Of a stretch of 64,000 nt of DNA, positions 19,427 through 28,029 are shown piece by piece. This DNA comes from Paraburkholderia hospita (GTDB lineage: Bacteria > Pseudomonadota > Gammaproteobacteria > Burkholderiales > Burkholderiaceae), in the NCBI RefSeq assembly GCF_002902965.1, contig NZ_CP026108.1, forward strand, positions 806,001 to 870,000, written 5' to 3'. Position numbers and translations under genes: made by a program. The notes beneath the pieces are model-generated. The model did no database searches. It had not been told where the DNA came from and saw only the letters and a list, made by a program, of their open reading frames with translations. How positions within the stretch are numbered: the stretch's first letter is position 1; every line of letters starts with the position of its first letter.

Positions 19427-19978
19427 CTAAGACCGGGTATTCGCGCCAGCAAGAGTACGAATCGTCGCGGAATTGTCTGCTGTCTCGCGCTTCGGAAGGA
19501 CCCAGTTTTGACGAGGAAAGTGACAGGTGTACCCTCCCGGCTGCTTCTCAAGATAGTCTTGATGCTCCGGCTCAGCTTCCCAGAAGTCTCCGACCGGCTC
19601 GAGTTCAGTGACAACGCTGCCCGGCCACAGGCCCGATGCTTCCACGTCGGCAATGGTCTCCAGCGCCACCTTTTTCTGTTCGTCGGTCGTATAGAAAATC
19701 GCCGACCGGTAGCTTGTTCCGACATCGTTACCTTGACGGTCCAGTGTCGTCGGATCGTGGATTTGAAAGAAATACTCGAGAATGCGCCGGTAGCTCGTCT
19801 GCGTTGCATCGAACACAATCTCGATTCCTTCGGCATGAGTGCCGTGATTTCGGTAGGTCGCGTTCAAAATGTCGCCCCCGGTATAACCGACGCGAGTCGA
19901 AACAACGCCGGGAAGCTTGCGGATTAGGTCCTGCATCCCCCAAAAGCATCCTCCAGCAAGTACAGCACGCTGATGCAT
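19427..19978 (-). CDS. msrA: MsrA, peptide methionine sulfoxide reductase A
   Basis: 183 residues, starting [18 protein letters not shown] with the catalytic Cys11 in GCFWG. The segments [22 protein letters not shown] and [17 protein letters not shown] are typical MsrA. It reduces S-methionine sulfoxide in oxidised proteins. GGGAGG lies 7 bases before the ATG at 19978, so the longer frame to 20053 is rejected. It sits in the same direction and immediately before ccmA, so it probably heads the ccm transcript; no terminator is visible between them. Confidence 0.93.
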   Translation of the reverse strand: MHQRAVLAGGCFWGMQDLIRKLPGVVSTRVGYTGGDILNATYRNHGTHAEGIEIVFDATQTSYRRILEYFFQIHDPTTLDRQGNDVGTSYRSAIFYTTDEQKKVALETIADVEASGLWPGSVVTELEPVGDFWEAEPEHQDYLEKQPGGYTCHFPRQNWVLPKRETADNSATIRTLAGANTRS

Positions 19979-20037
19979 GTTAAACCTCCCTGATCTGATG
20001 GAAAATATCATTACGGCGCTCGCTCTGCGTGCCGTCG

Positions 20038-20307
20038 CTATTTGAAGACCCAACGGTGGAGCGCCACTAAACTGGTAGCGCAGCTCTCTACCGGAACACT
20101 CGCGGACAACACTCCGAACATAGCTTTAGCCGCGGAATGGATCGACTCGCCCGTGTCAATCTCGAGCGACAAGACAAAACCGTCGTGTGGCGAGGAATGT
20201 TCTTCCCCGAAGACAGCACCGTCCGTTCCCGTCCTCGTGGCAACATAGGGCGAATATGCAGTCGTTCGAACGCGAACGCGTCCTTCGACTATCGAAACCG
20301 CAGTCAT
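20038..20307 (-). CDS. Small hypothetical protein
   Basis: 89 residues from [21 protein letters not shown] do not recognise a family. No membrane segment or signal peptide is visible, and the composition is plausible for a small soluble protein. GGAG lies 5 bases before this ATG, which is the main argument that it is expressed. It lies 59 bases upstream of msrA on the same strand, so it could be cotranscribed. Confidence 0.3.
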   Translation of the reverse strand: MTAVSIVEGRVRVRTTAYSPYVATRTGTDGAVFGEEHSSPHDGFVLSLEIDTGESIHSAAKAMFGVLSASVPVESCATSLVALHRWVFK

Positions 20308-20467
20308 GAGACTCCGTTGCCTTGCTGTCGCGGAACACGTTACCGTTGGCAGTCGAGCTACATGCATCGCACATGTACTACATTTTTTGGCCGGACAGAC
20401 CGCAGCAAAGCGCTCGGGCGAGCAAGCAAATATTTATGTGTGTCGGTTACCGCGCTTTACCGACTCC

Positions 20468-21385
20468 TCACTGACGAATGCGGATGATCGTCTTTCCTTC
20501 ACGTCGTTTGCTCGGGTTCAAGGCTGCGACGGCATCGTCGAGGGTCGAGATCTCGCCAATGTTCGTCCGTAGTCGTCCGTCCCGCACGCGCTGGACAATC
20601 TCGGCCAATTGGGCGCGATCGGACTCGACAACAAAATCTATCGCACGCCCGTTATAAGGACACGCCTCGGACGGCCCGACAACGGACACCAGTGTCCCTC
20701 CGGCTCGAACCAGACCTGCGGATCGTTTCCCGATGTCGCCACCGATGACATCGAATACGAGATCAACACCACCGACGTCCTCCAGCGTATCGCTATCGAG
20801 GTCGACAAACTCTTGCGAGCCAAAGTCGAGCGCCTTCTGACGGTCGGCGGCGCGCCCTGTGCCAATGACATACGCGCCGGCCTCTCGCGCCAGTTGCGTC
20901 ACCATCGTGCCGACCGCCCCGGCGGCGCCGTGAGCGAGCACGCGCTGGCCTGCCCGGAGGCCCCCATGTTGAAACAGCCCTTGCCAAGCGGTCAGCCCTG
21001 AGATCGGCAGGCTAGCGCCCTCTGCAAAGTCGACGTCCCCGGGCAGCGGTGCAAGGTTCCGCGCCTCAATCGCGACATACTCCGCCAAGGTTCCGTCACG
21101 GTACCAGTCGGCGAGTCCGAACACTCTCTGGCCTACCGACAGACCCGTCGTTCCGTAGCCGAGAGCGGTGACCACACCGGCCAGTTCATGGCCAGGGATC
21201 GACGGCCTTCGGTCATGGTCGCTGCGATCGGCCCACGTTGAGGGCCACGCCATTTCGGTAGGGACGAACCCAGATGCATGAATCCGAACAACAACGTCGT
21301 TTATCCCCGCCGACGGCTCGGGCCGCTCGACAAGATTCAATCCTGCCAATCCCGCTGCCTGATCGGTTGCTACAATCGCCTTCAT
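20468..21385 (-). CDS. NADPH:quinone oxidoreductase-like MDR protein (copy 1)
   Basis: 305 residues from MKAIVATDQAAGLAGLNLVE. Zinc-free medium-chain dehydrogenase/reductase: the GroES-like domain has SIPGHELAGVVTALG, and the nucleotide-binding motif is VLAHGAAGAVGTMVTQLARE (the AAGxVG type of quinone reductases), with TGRAADRQKAL near the adenosine phosphate. The catalytic zinc ligands of alcohol dehydrogenases are absent. GGAGAG precedes the ATG at 21385. It is a tandem duplicate of the next gene (21449-22366), about two thirds identical by eye; both are on the minus strand 63 bases apart. The substrate is unknown. Confidence 0.88.
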   Translation of the reverse strand: MKAIVATDQAAGLAGLNLVERPEPSAGINDVVVRIHASGFVPTEMAWPSTWADRSDHDRRPSIPGHELAGVVTALGYGTTGLSVGQRVFGLADWYRDGTLAEYVAIEARNLAPLPGDVDFAEGASLPISGLTAWQGLFQHGGLRAGQRVLAHGAAGAVGTMVTQLAREAGAYVIGTGRAADRQKALDFGSQEFVDLDSDTLEDVGGVDLVFDVIGGDIGKRSAGLVRAGGTLVSVVGPSEACPYNGRAIDFVVESDRAQLAEIVQRVRDGRLRTNIGEISTLDDAVAALNPSKRREGKTIIRIRQ

Positions 21386-21448
21386 GTGCATTCTCTCCAT
21401 GTTGCGTGCTTCTTTACTGGAACCGTCGCAGTGACGTCGGGGTATCGG

Positions 21449-22366
21449 TCACGGACGAATTCGGATGATCGCTTTTCCGTTGGTCTTTTCGGTCGGGTTA
21501 AGCGCAACAACGGCGTCCTCAAGGTTAGAGACCTTGCCGATATGCGTACGTAACCGACCCTCACGCACTCGCCGGACGATTTCGCTAAGTTGGGTGCGCT
21601 CAGATACGACAACGAAGTCGATCGCCAAGCCGTCAACAGGACGCGCCTCGGTCGGCCCGGCAATTGTCACCAGCGTTCCTCCGGCTCGAGTTACACGAGC
21701 GGACTGCTTCCCGATTTCACCACCGAACACATCGAAGACCAGATCCACTGCACCGACATCTTCCAGGTCGTCGTTCTCAAGATCGATAAATTCTTGCGCG
21801 CCGAATTCGAGCGCGGTCTGCCGGTGTCTAGCGCGTCCGGTGCCAATGACATGGGCGCCTACCTCGCGCGCGAGCTGGGTTACCATCGAACCGACTGCAC
21901 CGGCCGCTCCGTGCACAAGGATGCTTTGTCCTGCCTGAAGGCGACCGTGGTCGAATAGTCCCTGCCACGCGGTCAGGCCCGGCATTGCGACGCTTGCGCC
22001 CACCGTGAAGTCGACGTCGCCTGGCAGCGGCGCGAGGTTGCGCGCCTCGATCGCCACATACTCGGCCAAGGTGCCGCTGCGATACGAGTCCGTAAGGCCG
22101 AACACGCGCTGCCCCACCGAAAGTCCCCTCGTGCCATAGCCGAGGGCGGTGACTACACCTGCCAACTCTTGTCCGGGAATTGATGGTGTCCGGTCACGAC
22201 CCTGACGATCAGTCCACGTGGACGGCCACGTCAACTCATCCCAAGTGAATCCCGACGCATGGACTTGAACGACTACGTCATTTATCCCTGCCTCCGGCGC
22301 CGGCCGCTCGGCGAGCTTCATGCCGGTCGTCCCGGCAGACTGGTCCATCACAATGATTGCCTTCAT
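21449..22366 (-). CDS. NADPH:quinone oxidoreductase-like MDR protein (copy 2)
   Basis: 305 residues from MKAIIVMDQSAGTTGMKLAE, same architecture and length as the downstream copy. Shared blocks include VVTALGYGTxGLSVGQRVFGL, TLAEYVAIEARNLAPLPGDVDF and a DVFGGEIGKQSA region. The cofactor motif is VHGAAGAVGSMVTQLARE. The duplicates differ mostly in the first 60 and last 40 residues, which line the substrate site, so the two may have split substrate ranges. The start has AGGAG-like sequence (GAGGAGATAAATCAC) 8-10 bases before it. Confidence 0.88.
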   Translation of the reverse strand: MKAIIVMDQSAGTTGMKLAERPAPEAGINDVVVQVHASGFTWDELTWPSTWTDRQGRDRTPSIPGQELAGVVTALGYGTRGLSVGQRVFGLTDSYRSGTLAEYVAIEARNLAPLPGDVDFTVGASVAMPGLTAWQGLFDHGRLQAGQSILVHGAAGAVGSMVTQLAREVGAHVIGTGRARHRQTALEFGAQEFIDLENDDLEDVGAVDLVFDVFGGEIGKQSARVTRAGGTLVTIAGPTEARPVDGLAIDFVVVSERTQLSEIVRRVREGRLRTHIGKVSNLEDAVVALNPTEKTNGKAIIRIRP

Positions 22367-22549
22367 GTGATTTATCTCCTCGGTTTTTCGCCGAAACGCA
22401 GCAGCGGCCGAAAACCGTTCGACGCCTCATATCAGACGCCAGGGGAACTTTCAAAAGCAAAGGACAATCAGCACGGCGCCGTCATCCTCGCTTTTCCAAG
22501 ATGCTGAAGCTAGCGCAGCGGCTCGACAACAGCCGAGACCGTGTCCACC

Positions 22550-23128
22550 TTAGCGACCGAGAGGCGGATAACCCGTCGTATATATCCAGTCTGAAGCTTG
22601 CGCCGGTATGTGACATCCCTGGCAGTCTTTCTTATAGTCCGTGGATGTAGTTTTCTTTGGATCGCCTGCATCAAACCAGGACCAGCCCCATCCGTCGCCC
22701 CAAAGCTTGTTTTCCGGAAAGCGACCGACGTCATCTCTAACCATCACGAACCAGCCTGAAAGGGTGCCCGCACTGCTTACCGTACCTGTCGTCATTGGAT
22801 TTGTGTTCGCCTTGTACACTTCCTTCACCAGAACAGCGCCATCTGGAAAATGTCCGGTCTTGCGATATGCGGCGATGGTTCCCGGTGACGCATAGACCAC
22901 GTGCAATTGCTTTGAGCCCGGGCCACTGTCTGCGGCAACAGCCCAACTGCCCAGCATCTGATAACTGGTCCGGTAATCGACCGGCACGTGCATATTCCCC
23001 TTGCCGTCGACAACGGCCGCGGTCGTCCCCTTGTACGGTAAGCGCGTCTCCGACTGCCCGTAGGCGCTAACAGCTACCGTCACGGACAATCCTGCCAGGG
23101 CGACGCACAAGACACCGGCTATTCTCAT
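22550..23128 (-). CDS. Cytochrome P460-domain c-type haem protein
   Basis: 192 residues with a cleavable signal peptide (MRIAGVLCVALAGLSVTVAVSA). The P460 domain shows VYASPGTIAAYRKTGHFPDGAVLVKEV and GWFVMVRD, and the haem-binding CQGCH is near the C-terminus (residues 169-173). P460-type haem proteins oxidise hydroxylamine or related small molecules; the reaction here is unknown. It needs covalent haem attachment, so it is a natural client of the Ccm or ResB/CcsA systems in this window. AAGGAG before the ATG at 23128 sets the start. A candidate operator lies 84 bases upstream. Confidence 0.85.
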   Translation of the reverse strand: MRIAGVLCVALAGLSVTVAVSAYGQSETRLPYKGTTAAVVDGKGNMHVPVDYRTSYQMLGSWAVAADSGPGSKQLHVVYASPGTIAAYRKTGHFPDGAVLVKEVYKANTNPMTTGTVSSAGTLSGWFVMVRDDVGRFPENKLWGDGWGWSWFDAGDPKKTTSTDYKKDCQGCHIPAQASDWIYTTGYPPLGR

Positions 23129-24005
23129 GGCACTGCTCCTTGTGTTGATGAACACGTATAGTTTGCTGCCGGAAGACTAGAGGTGCAACGGCGCTTGAGT
23201 ATGCAAGGAATATGCGTGAGTATGCCTCCGGGCTCACACATACATGGCGCAGGACCATGAGATGCCTCAGAAAATTCGGCTCACCATGGAACATGGCTGC
23301 CACGCACAGCAAACACTCTTCACCGGGAGTAACAATCGTCTGACCGTGAAACGCAGATCGCCGGCTCTCCAAGGTTTCGATTGGCGTCATCCCCAGCGTT
23401 GCTCCGCAAACCCCTGTAGCACTGCCGGGTTCACCTTTCTGGCCGCAAAGCGAACTACTCGGACTGTGAGCATCGTTTTCAACCAGACGTCGACGCAGCA
23501 CCAGGCTTTACGTCATGCCGCCGGCTTTGCACTGGCGATACATCGGCGTCACGGGTGGGAACGCCCTGGCCCTGCACTGACCCGCGCGACCACGTCAAAG
23601 ATGCACACGTATCAACAGCGTATACCGAAGGATGCAGCGCTTCCGTTTTCACATCATTTAAAATGACGGAAACTCGTGATTTGCGTCGAAGCGCTTGCGT
23701 GTGGCCAGCGCGCACCGGGCTAGTCATCGAGACAAACGAAAGAAGACACTGATATATTGTTCGCCGGTTAATACGCGGCAACCTTTCGTGACGCGCCGGT
23801 TGCGCTCCATCTACAGACTGTGCCCTTTGGTTTTAGCCGGGGTATTTCTCGTCGCTCTCACTCGGGGGCACGCAAAGACGGCGCAGCAGTCCGGCATCAA
23901 CCGCCTCATTAAGTCCGAACCTGCGTACGGTCGCACATACCACGTGGCGCCGGAAGCAAACTTTTGCCGATCAAGTTTTACCTTGACGATATTTAGGAGT
24001 ATTCG
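23129..24005. other. Intergenic stretch, about 880 bases
   Basis: No gene assigned. One candidate operator (23212-23223) precedes the P460 gene. A plus-strand frame at 23695-24117 has a hydrophobic patch (CPLVLAGVFLVAL) but overlaps the next gene and has no family match. Other frames are shadows. The AGGAG at 23994-23998 belongs to the hydroxylase gene. Confidence 0.4.
23212..23223 (-). promoter_or_regulatory. Variant ATAC-N4-GCAT operator before P460 gene
   Basis: Read on the minus strand the site is ATACTCACGCAT, the same half-sites as the DUF3331 site (ATAC-N4-GCAT) and the same first eight bases as the DUF417 site (ATACTCAC). It lies 84 bases before the P460 start codon. No -10 hexamer stands at the offset seen in the aligned promoters, so regulation by the same factor is only suggested. 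Confidence 0.3.
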
Positions 24006-24908
24006 GTGCGCGTGTTCTTCTTGTTTTGGTTTGTTGCTAGCGCGTCCTACGTGGCAATGCGAGGTAGGCTACGCTTCCCATTTTGGCGGCAATTATCGGA
24101 CCATTCGACGTTTCTAGCGCCGATTAATGCCGTCTTCTATATGTTCTCAACTCTGAAACGAGGCGCGTATATCGACGTGTCCAGCTTTCCTGAACTCATG
24201 TCGTTAAAAGCCAACTGGAAGACTATCCGCGATGAGGCCATGGCAGTCGACGCAGCACAGAAAATTGCGGCTGCACAAGACTATGGCGACATTGGGTTTA
24301 ATTCATTCTTCAAGACCGGCTGGCGCCGGTTCTATCTAAAGTGGTACGACCAACCTCATCCGTCCGCAACGGCGCTTTGTCCAGTAACGACACGTTTGCT
24401 ACAGGAAATTCCATCCATAAGAGCGGCGATGTTTGCCCAGTTACCGCCTGGCGCGAGCCTCGTTAGACATCGCGACCCATACGCCGGATCCATCCGTTAC
24501 CATCTCGGACTCGTTACGGCCTCCAGTCCCAGTTGCTTTATTGAGGTGGATGGGGAGAAATATTATTGGCGCGACGGTGAGGAGGTCATGTTCGACGAAA
24601 CCTATATCCATTACGCAAAAAACGAAACCGCAATTTCGCGCATCGTCCTCTTTTGCGATATCGAACGTCCGATGCGTTATCGGTGGGTTGTTTCATTCAA
24701 CAGGGCTTTCTCGAACGTAGTGCTCCGCGCGGCAACCTCTCCAAACGAAACCGGAGACCGTATCGGCTTCCTGAATCGTGTATTCAAGTATATTTACGCA
24801 ATCCGTAGATTGGGAAAGCGGATGAAGGCTTGGCATCGGCCCACCTACTATGCAATTAAGTGGTTGCTGTTCGGATTAATCTTTGCAGGCGTTATTTACG
24901 CTCTTTAA
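24006..24908 (+). CDS. lpxO: LpxO-like aspartyl/asparaginyl beta-hydroxylase family protein
   Basis: 300 residues from a GTG start at 24006 with AGGAG 7 bases before it. Membrane helices lie at both ends (residues 2-16 and about 283-299). The Fe(II)/2-oxoglutarate binding facial triad is seen as VRHRDPYAGSIRYHLGL (His155, Asp157, and Arg164 for 2-oxoglutarate) and the distal His202 in ETYIHYAKN. LpxO hydroxylates the secondary acyl chain of lipid A at the inner membrane, altering resistance to peptides. The symbol rests on overall resemblance; other membrane hydroxylases of this family are possible. Confidence 0.8.
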   Translation: MRVFFLFWFVASASYVAMRGRLRFPFWRQLSDHSTFLAPINAVFYMFSTLKRGAYIDVSSFPELMSLKANWKTIRDEAMAVDAAQKIAAAQDYGDIGFNSFFKTGWRRFYLKWYDQPHPSATALCPVTTRLLQEIPSIRAAMFAQLPPGASLVRHRDPYAGSIRYHLGLVTASSPSCFIEVDGEKYYWRDGEEVMFDETYIHYAKNETAISRIVLFCDIERPMRYRWVVSFNRAFSNVVLRAATSPNETGDRIGFLNRVFKYIYAIRRLGKRMKAWHRPTYYAIKWLLFGLIFAGVIYAL

Positions 24909-25896
24909 TCGCCCGTAGACCTTCCTCCCTAACCTCGGAGTGCCGGAGCTATCCATAGCCTATTGACCAGAATATCATCCGCGAGCTGGCGACGTCCTGC
25001 CGTGCGACTATCCACCGCTGCAACAATGACGGAGCCTGCGCATTGGTGATCAAGATGGCGGGCGCCGCCGAAGCCGCCTATCTGTCTACCGGTCTTAGCG
25101 TCGGGCGCCTGCGGCGTCGCCAATGGCCCTCGCACTTCCTAAGCGCCCCGTTTCACGGGGTATGGCATTTCGCGCGTGCGTTGCAGGGAGATCGAACGAG
25201 TATCTCGGGGTCGCAATCGAAGCGGACAACGTCGCCACGAAGATATTCGCAGTGGTCGATGCGATCGGATACGCACCGCGACGAGGGCCGGACCGGGCAT
25301 GTTACCGCAGCGGGCGTCATCGCCCGCTGCGGACGACGTTGACTCAAAGTCCTGCGACGCTCACGGCTATCCGTGTGCCGGTAGGGGTTGACCATCATGC
25401 AACGAAGGGCCGTGTCGGTCGGCGCCGCATTGAGTTCGCGGTTTCACAGAGGCGAATGGGAATGGCGTACGATATTTCAATCCGACGCATTGGGAGCTTT
25501 CGGGCGCTCAAACGGTACCTCTTCAGTAAGCGCTCCTGTCTACAGAGCTTCACGGTTTGATAGCGTCAGACTCCAAGTCCCGTCAGCGTGCAACAGCGGC
25601 TCACGCTACATGCAGTCTGAGCAATGGCCGGCTGTCAAGAACATCGCGTTGTGCCGCGACTCGCGATAAAGAGCCCGTCCTTCATTGGAACGAACACAAT
25701 GAAAAAGGCTCGATCTGCGCGCCCCTGTGCGAAGTGATCATGATCTGCTGGAAACCCGAAGGACCGACCAACGTAGCTAAAGTTAGCCGGCGCATGCCGC
25801 CCACTTCGGGCGGCAGCGCATGATCCTCTTAACACACGCCGCCTGACTAGCGAACGGCCCGTAGACCGCCGGTCCTCAAGAAGGCGCACACCACTT
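24909..25896. other. Gene-poor stretch containing a TnpB-related relic
   Basis: About 990 bases. The only recognisable sequence is a decayed TnpB-related fragment at about 25260-25405 (listed separately). Several overlapping open frames are shadows of it or of random sequence. A stem TGCCGCCC/GGGCGGCA near 25796-25816 is present without a T-run. Confidence 0.4.
25260..25405 (+). pseudogene. TnpB-related relic (homologous to 32123-32790)
   Basis: The plus-strand DNA from about 25260 to 25405 aligns by eye with the minus strand at about 32360-32510. Shared blocks include GCGCGACGAGG-like sequence, GCCGCAGCGGGCGT, GTTGACT, and CCGTGTGCCGGTA. The better-preserved copy encodes VKYAARRGWSVHAAAAGVIARR of a TnpB-related protein. 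This copy has short insertions and no long frame. Confidence 0.65.
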
Positions 25897-27102
25897 TCAG
25901 AGTTTGCCGTAGCTATGCAGACCAGAAAGAAACATATTGACGCCGATGAACGCGAATGTCGTGACTACTAACCCCGTCAACGCCCACCACGCTGCAGGTC
26001 TGCCGCGAAGGCCCTTGAGCAGACGCATATGCAACCATGCAGCATAGTTCAGCCATACTATCAGCGCCCAGGTCTCCTTTGGATCCCAACTCCAATAACC
26101 GCCCCACGCTTCCGCCGCCCATAGCGCACCTAGAATCGTTGCGATGGTAAAAAAAGTGAATCCGACAGAAATTGACTTGTACATCACATCGTCTAGTACT
26201 TCAAGCGCCGGGAGGCGATCATCCAGGACCCCCTTCTCTTTCATCAGGTAGGCAACGGCTACCATCGCAGATAGAGCAAAAGTGCCGTACCCGATAAAGT
26301 TCGCCGGTACGTGTATTTTCATCCACCAGCTCTGGAGCGCCGGGACAAGCGGTTGAATTTGTTGTGCATCCCGCGATATCGAATACCACATCATAAAAAC
26401 CACCGCCGCGCTAACCACGAGCAGCACGAAGGCTCCGAGCGCATGTGTATTGTAGTGTCCCTCGTAATAGAGATAGAAAAGCGCCGTGATAAGGTTGAAC
26501 AGTACAAAGACTTCATACAGGTTCGAGATGGGAATGTGCCCGATGTCAGGTCCGATCAGATAAGATTCGTACCAGCGCACCATCATCCCGACGAAACCCA
26601 TCAGAACAGCGCTCCATGTGAGTTTCGATGCGATCCCACCCGCCGACGCCGAGCGGGCTATCATGGCAATCCAGTAGAACAGTGTTGCCAGGACGAACAG
26701 CGCGCTCATCCAAAGAATTGCGGATTGACTCGATAGAAGGTACTTCAAGAAAAAGGCGTGATCGGCTCGATCGAGAACGTTGCCGTACAGGTTAATCGCA
26801 AATAGGGATAAACCAGCGATACCGAGCATTAGCATGCGCGCCGGCTTCCAACGCCATCCCAGCGTGGTAAGAGCAGGAATCGCGCATACCAGCACCAATC
26901 TGTCGTAAAAATTCATGTGCGAGTGATACTTGGCCAACGCGAACACTGCCCCGCCGACCAAGGTCACCGCGAATAGCACATCAAGAAGCAACGTTTTCGG
27001 GGGGATTCTCGGCTGCCAGACCGTAACGCGTGAAGAGGGCGCGATTTCCACCTTCTTGTCGCGCGATGGTGGGAGATGCGGAGCATCTGACGTCATGTCC
27101 AT
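25897..27102 (-). CDS. ccsA: CcsA/CcsB, system II cytochrome c synthase subunit
   Basis: 401 residues, 8-10 hydrophobic segments. The haem-handling WWD motif WGGYWSWDPKETW (residues 333-345) is intact, and flanking histidines (KIHVPANFIGYG; WLHMRLL; LHSYGKL) are those used as haem ligands. With ResB it exports haem and joins it to apocytochrome c. The start MDMTSDAPH has GAGGTCGAAA before it. In related genomes this gene directly follows resB. Here it is 24 kb from resB and faces the other way, next to a HiPIP gene. Without inspection of the rest of the genome I cannot exclude a second resB. Confidence 0.92.
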   Translation of the reverse strand: MDMTSDAPHLPPSRDKKVEIAPSSRVTVWQPRIPPKTLLLDVLFAVTLVGGAVFALAKYHSHMNFYDRLVLVCAIPALTTLGWRWKPARMLMLGIAGLSLFAINLYGNVLDRADHAFFLKYLLSSQSAILWMSALFVLATLFYWIAMIARSASAGGIASKLTWSAVLMGFVGMMVRWYESYLIGPDIGHIPISNLYEVFVLFNLITALFYLYYEGHYNTHALGAFVLLVVSAAVVFMMWYSISRDAQQIQPLVPALQSWWMKIHVPANFIGYGTFALSAMVAVAYLMKEKGVLDDRLPALEVLDDVMYKSISVGFTFFTIATILGALWAAEAWGGYWSWDPKETWALIVWLNYAAWLHMRLLKGLRGRPAAWWALTGLVVTTFAFIGVNMFLSGLHSYGKL

Positions 27103-27303
27103 TTTCGACCTCGATCTTGGAAAATATGCCTCATAGGCCGTTCATCCGTGAAGTGGTGTGCATCGGAGACAGGCGCTCGGGCAGGCGACGTCCTGGGGGA
27201 GGCTAAGAGCCCCCCTTGTTTGACTCGACGCCGTCGGAGAATGGTAATTCGAACGCACGATTCGTCGCAGAACTCCCGACTCGCGCGGGCGGCAACCATT
27301 GAG

Positions 27304-27615
27304 TTACCCTCTCTGCGCGTACCCATTACACCAGCCAGCCCCTTCGACAGTCTTGCCGGTGAATAAGGGGCAAGCAGCAGTCTTTGAGGATGCTTTGCCT
27401 TGGTAAAATTGACAGTTTGCACAGTTCTGCCCGGCCGCGTACCTCGGAAACTTTGCTTTGTCCACCTTGCTCGCGTCCACCCGGTACCCGAGTGCCACTG
27501 CGCTCGGATCTGCCTCAGAAAGTTCCTCCGCTGCATGACCGACGAGCGGAAAGAAAGCGCTCGAAACTAACCCCACAGCGCTTCGTACGATGAACTCACG
27601 ACGACACGACTTCAT
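27304..27615 (-). CDS. High-potential iron-sulfur protein (HiPIP)
   Basis: 103 residues. The N-terminal Tat-type signal carries CRREFIVRSAVGLVSSAFF, as expected because the cofactor is inserted before export. Four cysteines bind the 4Fe-4S cluster: Cys65 and Cys68 (CANCQFY), Cys82 (ACPLF) and Cys96 (GWCNGY). It is a soluble periplasmic electron carrier. GAGGAGG stands 5-6 bases before the ATG. It lies 200 bases upstream of ccsA on the same strand, in keeping with a respiratory or periplasmic redox role. Confidence 0.9.
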   Translation of the reverse strand: MKSCRREFIVRSAVGLVSSAFFPLVGHAAEELSEADPSAVALGYRVDASKVDKAKFPRYAAGQNCANCQFYQGKASSKTAACPLFTGKTVEGAGWCNGYAQRG

Positions 27616-28029
27616 TTCAACCTCCTCATTGGCTTGTTGGGCAATATTGGCTATTCAAGAGACTTTCATGAGATGAAAATCTGGAACAGCCTGGACAACG
27701 TATTCACTGGTGCTGCCCGCCGGAGCGTATCGTATCGGCTGACAGGACAGCATGTCGCCCTAGCAATTGATGGTATGGCGATGTGCATTCAGCCGCAATG
27801 TCCCGTGGGTATCGGGCTTATATACTGCCGCATACGAGTCCGGGGTTACTCGCGCGCGCCCTGAACCTGCATAACAGGCTGCGGAAATACACCCCACCAG
27901 AAGCAACGTCCATATCGCCGAGCGGTTGCCGCCGCAGATTTTCTGCATTGCGAAATTCCAACGCCAATTCAACTCTTTTTTCGACGCCCTGAGGAACATT
28001 TTTCGCCCCGTTATCGCGATTTCCGATAC
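27616..28029. other. Intergenic stretch upstream of HiPIP
   Basis: About 410 bases between the HiPIP gene and the end of the IS5 relic. A minus-strand frame at 27760-27948 is listed separately as a weak candidate; nothing else is seen. Confidence 0.35.
27760..27948 (-). CDS. Possible small lipoprotein
   Basis: 62 residues from MQKICGGNRSAIWTLLLVGC. The segment TLLLVGC resembles a signal-peptidase II lipobox, and the rest is small and polar (AGSGRARVTPDSYAAVY). No good ribosome site is visible, and the frame starts inside the 3' part of the IS5 relic region. It may be chance. Confidence 0.22.
   Translation of the reverse strand: MQKICGGNRSAIWTLLLVGCISAACYAGSGRARVTPDSYAAVYKPDTHGTLRLNAHRHTINC

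Noticed and set aside
23695..24117. 140-codon plus-strand frame with a hydrophobic patch
   Set aside because: It overlaps the first 110 bases of the LpxO-like gene in another frame and has no ribosome site or recognised domain.
25123..25560. 145-codon plus-strand frame
   Set aside because: It runs across the TnpB-related relic in a frame that does not encode the TnpB sequence throughout; composition looks random.
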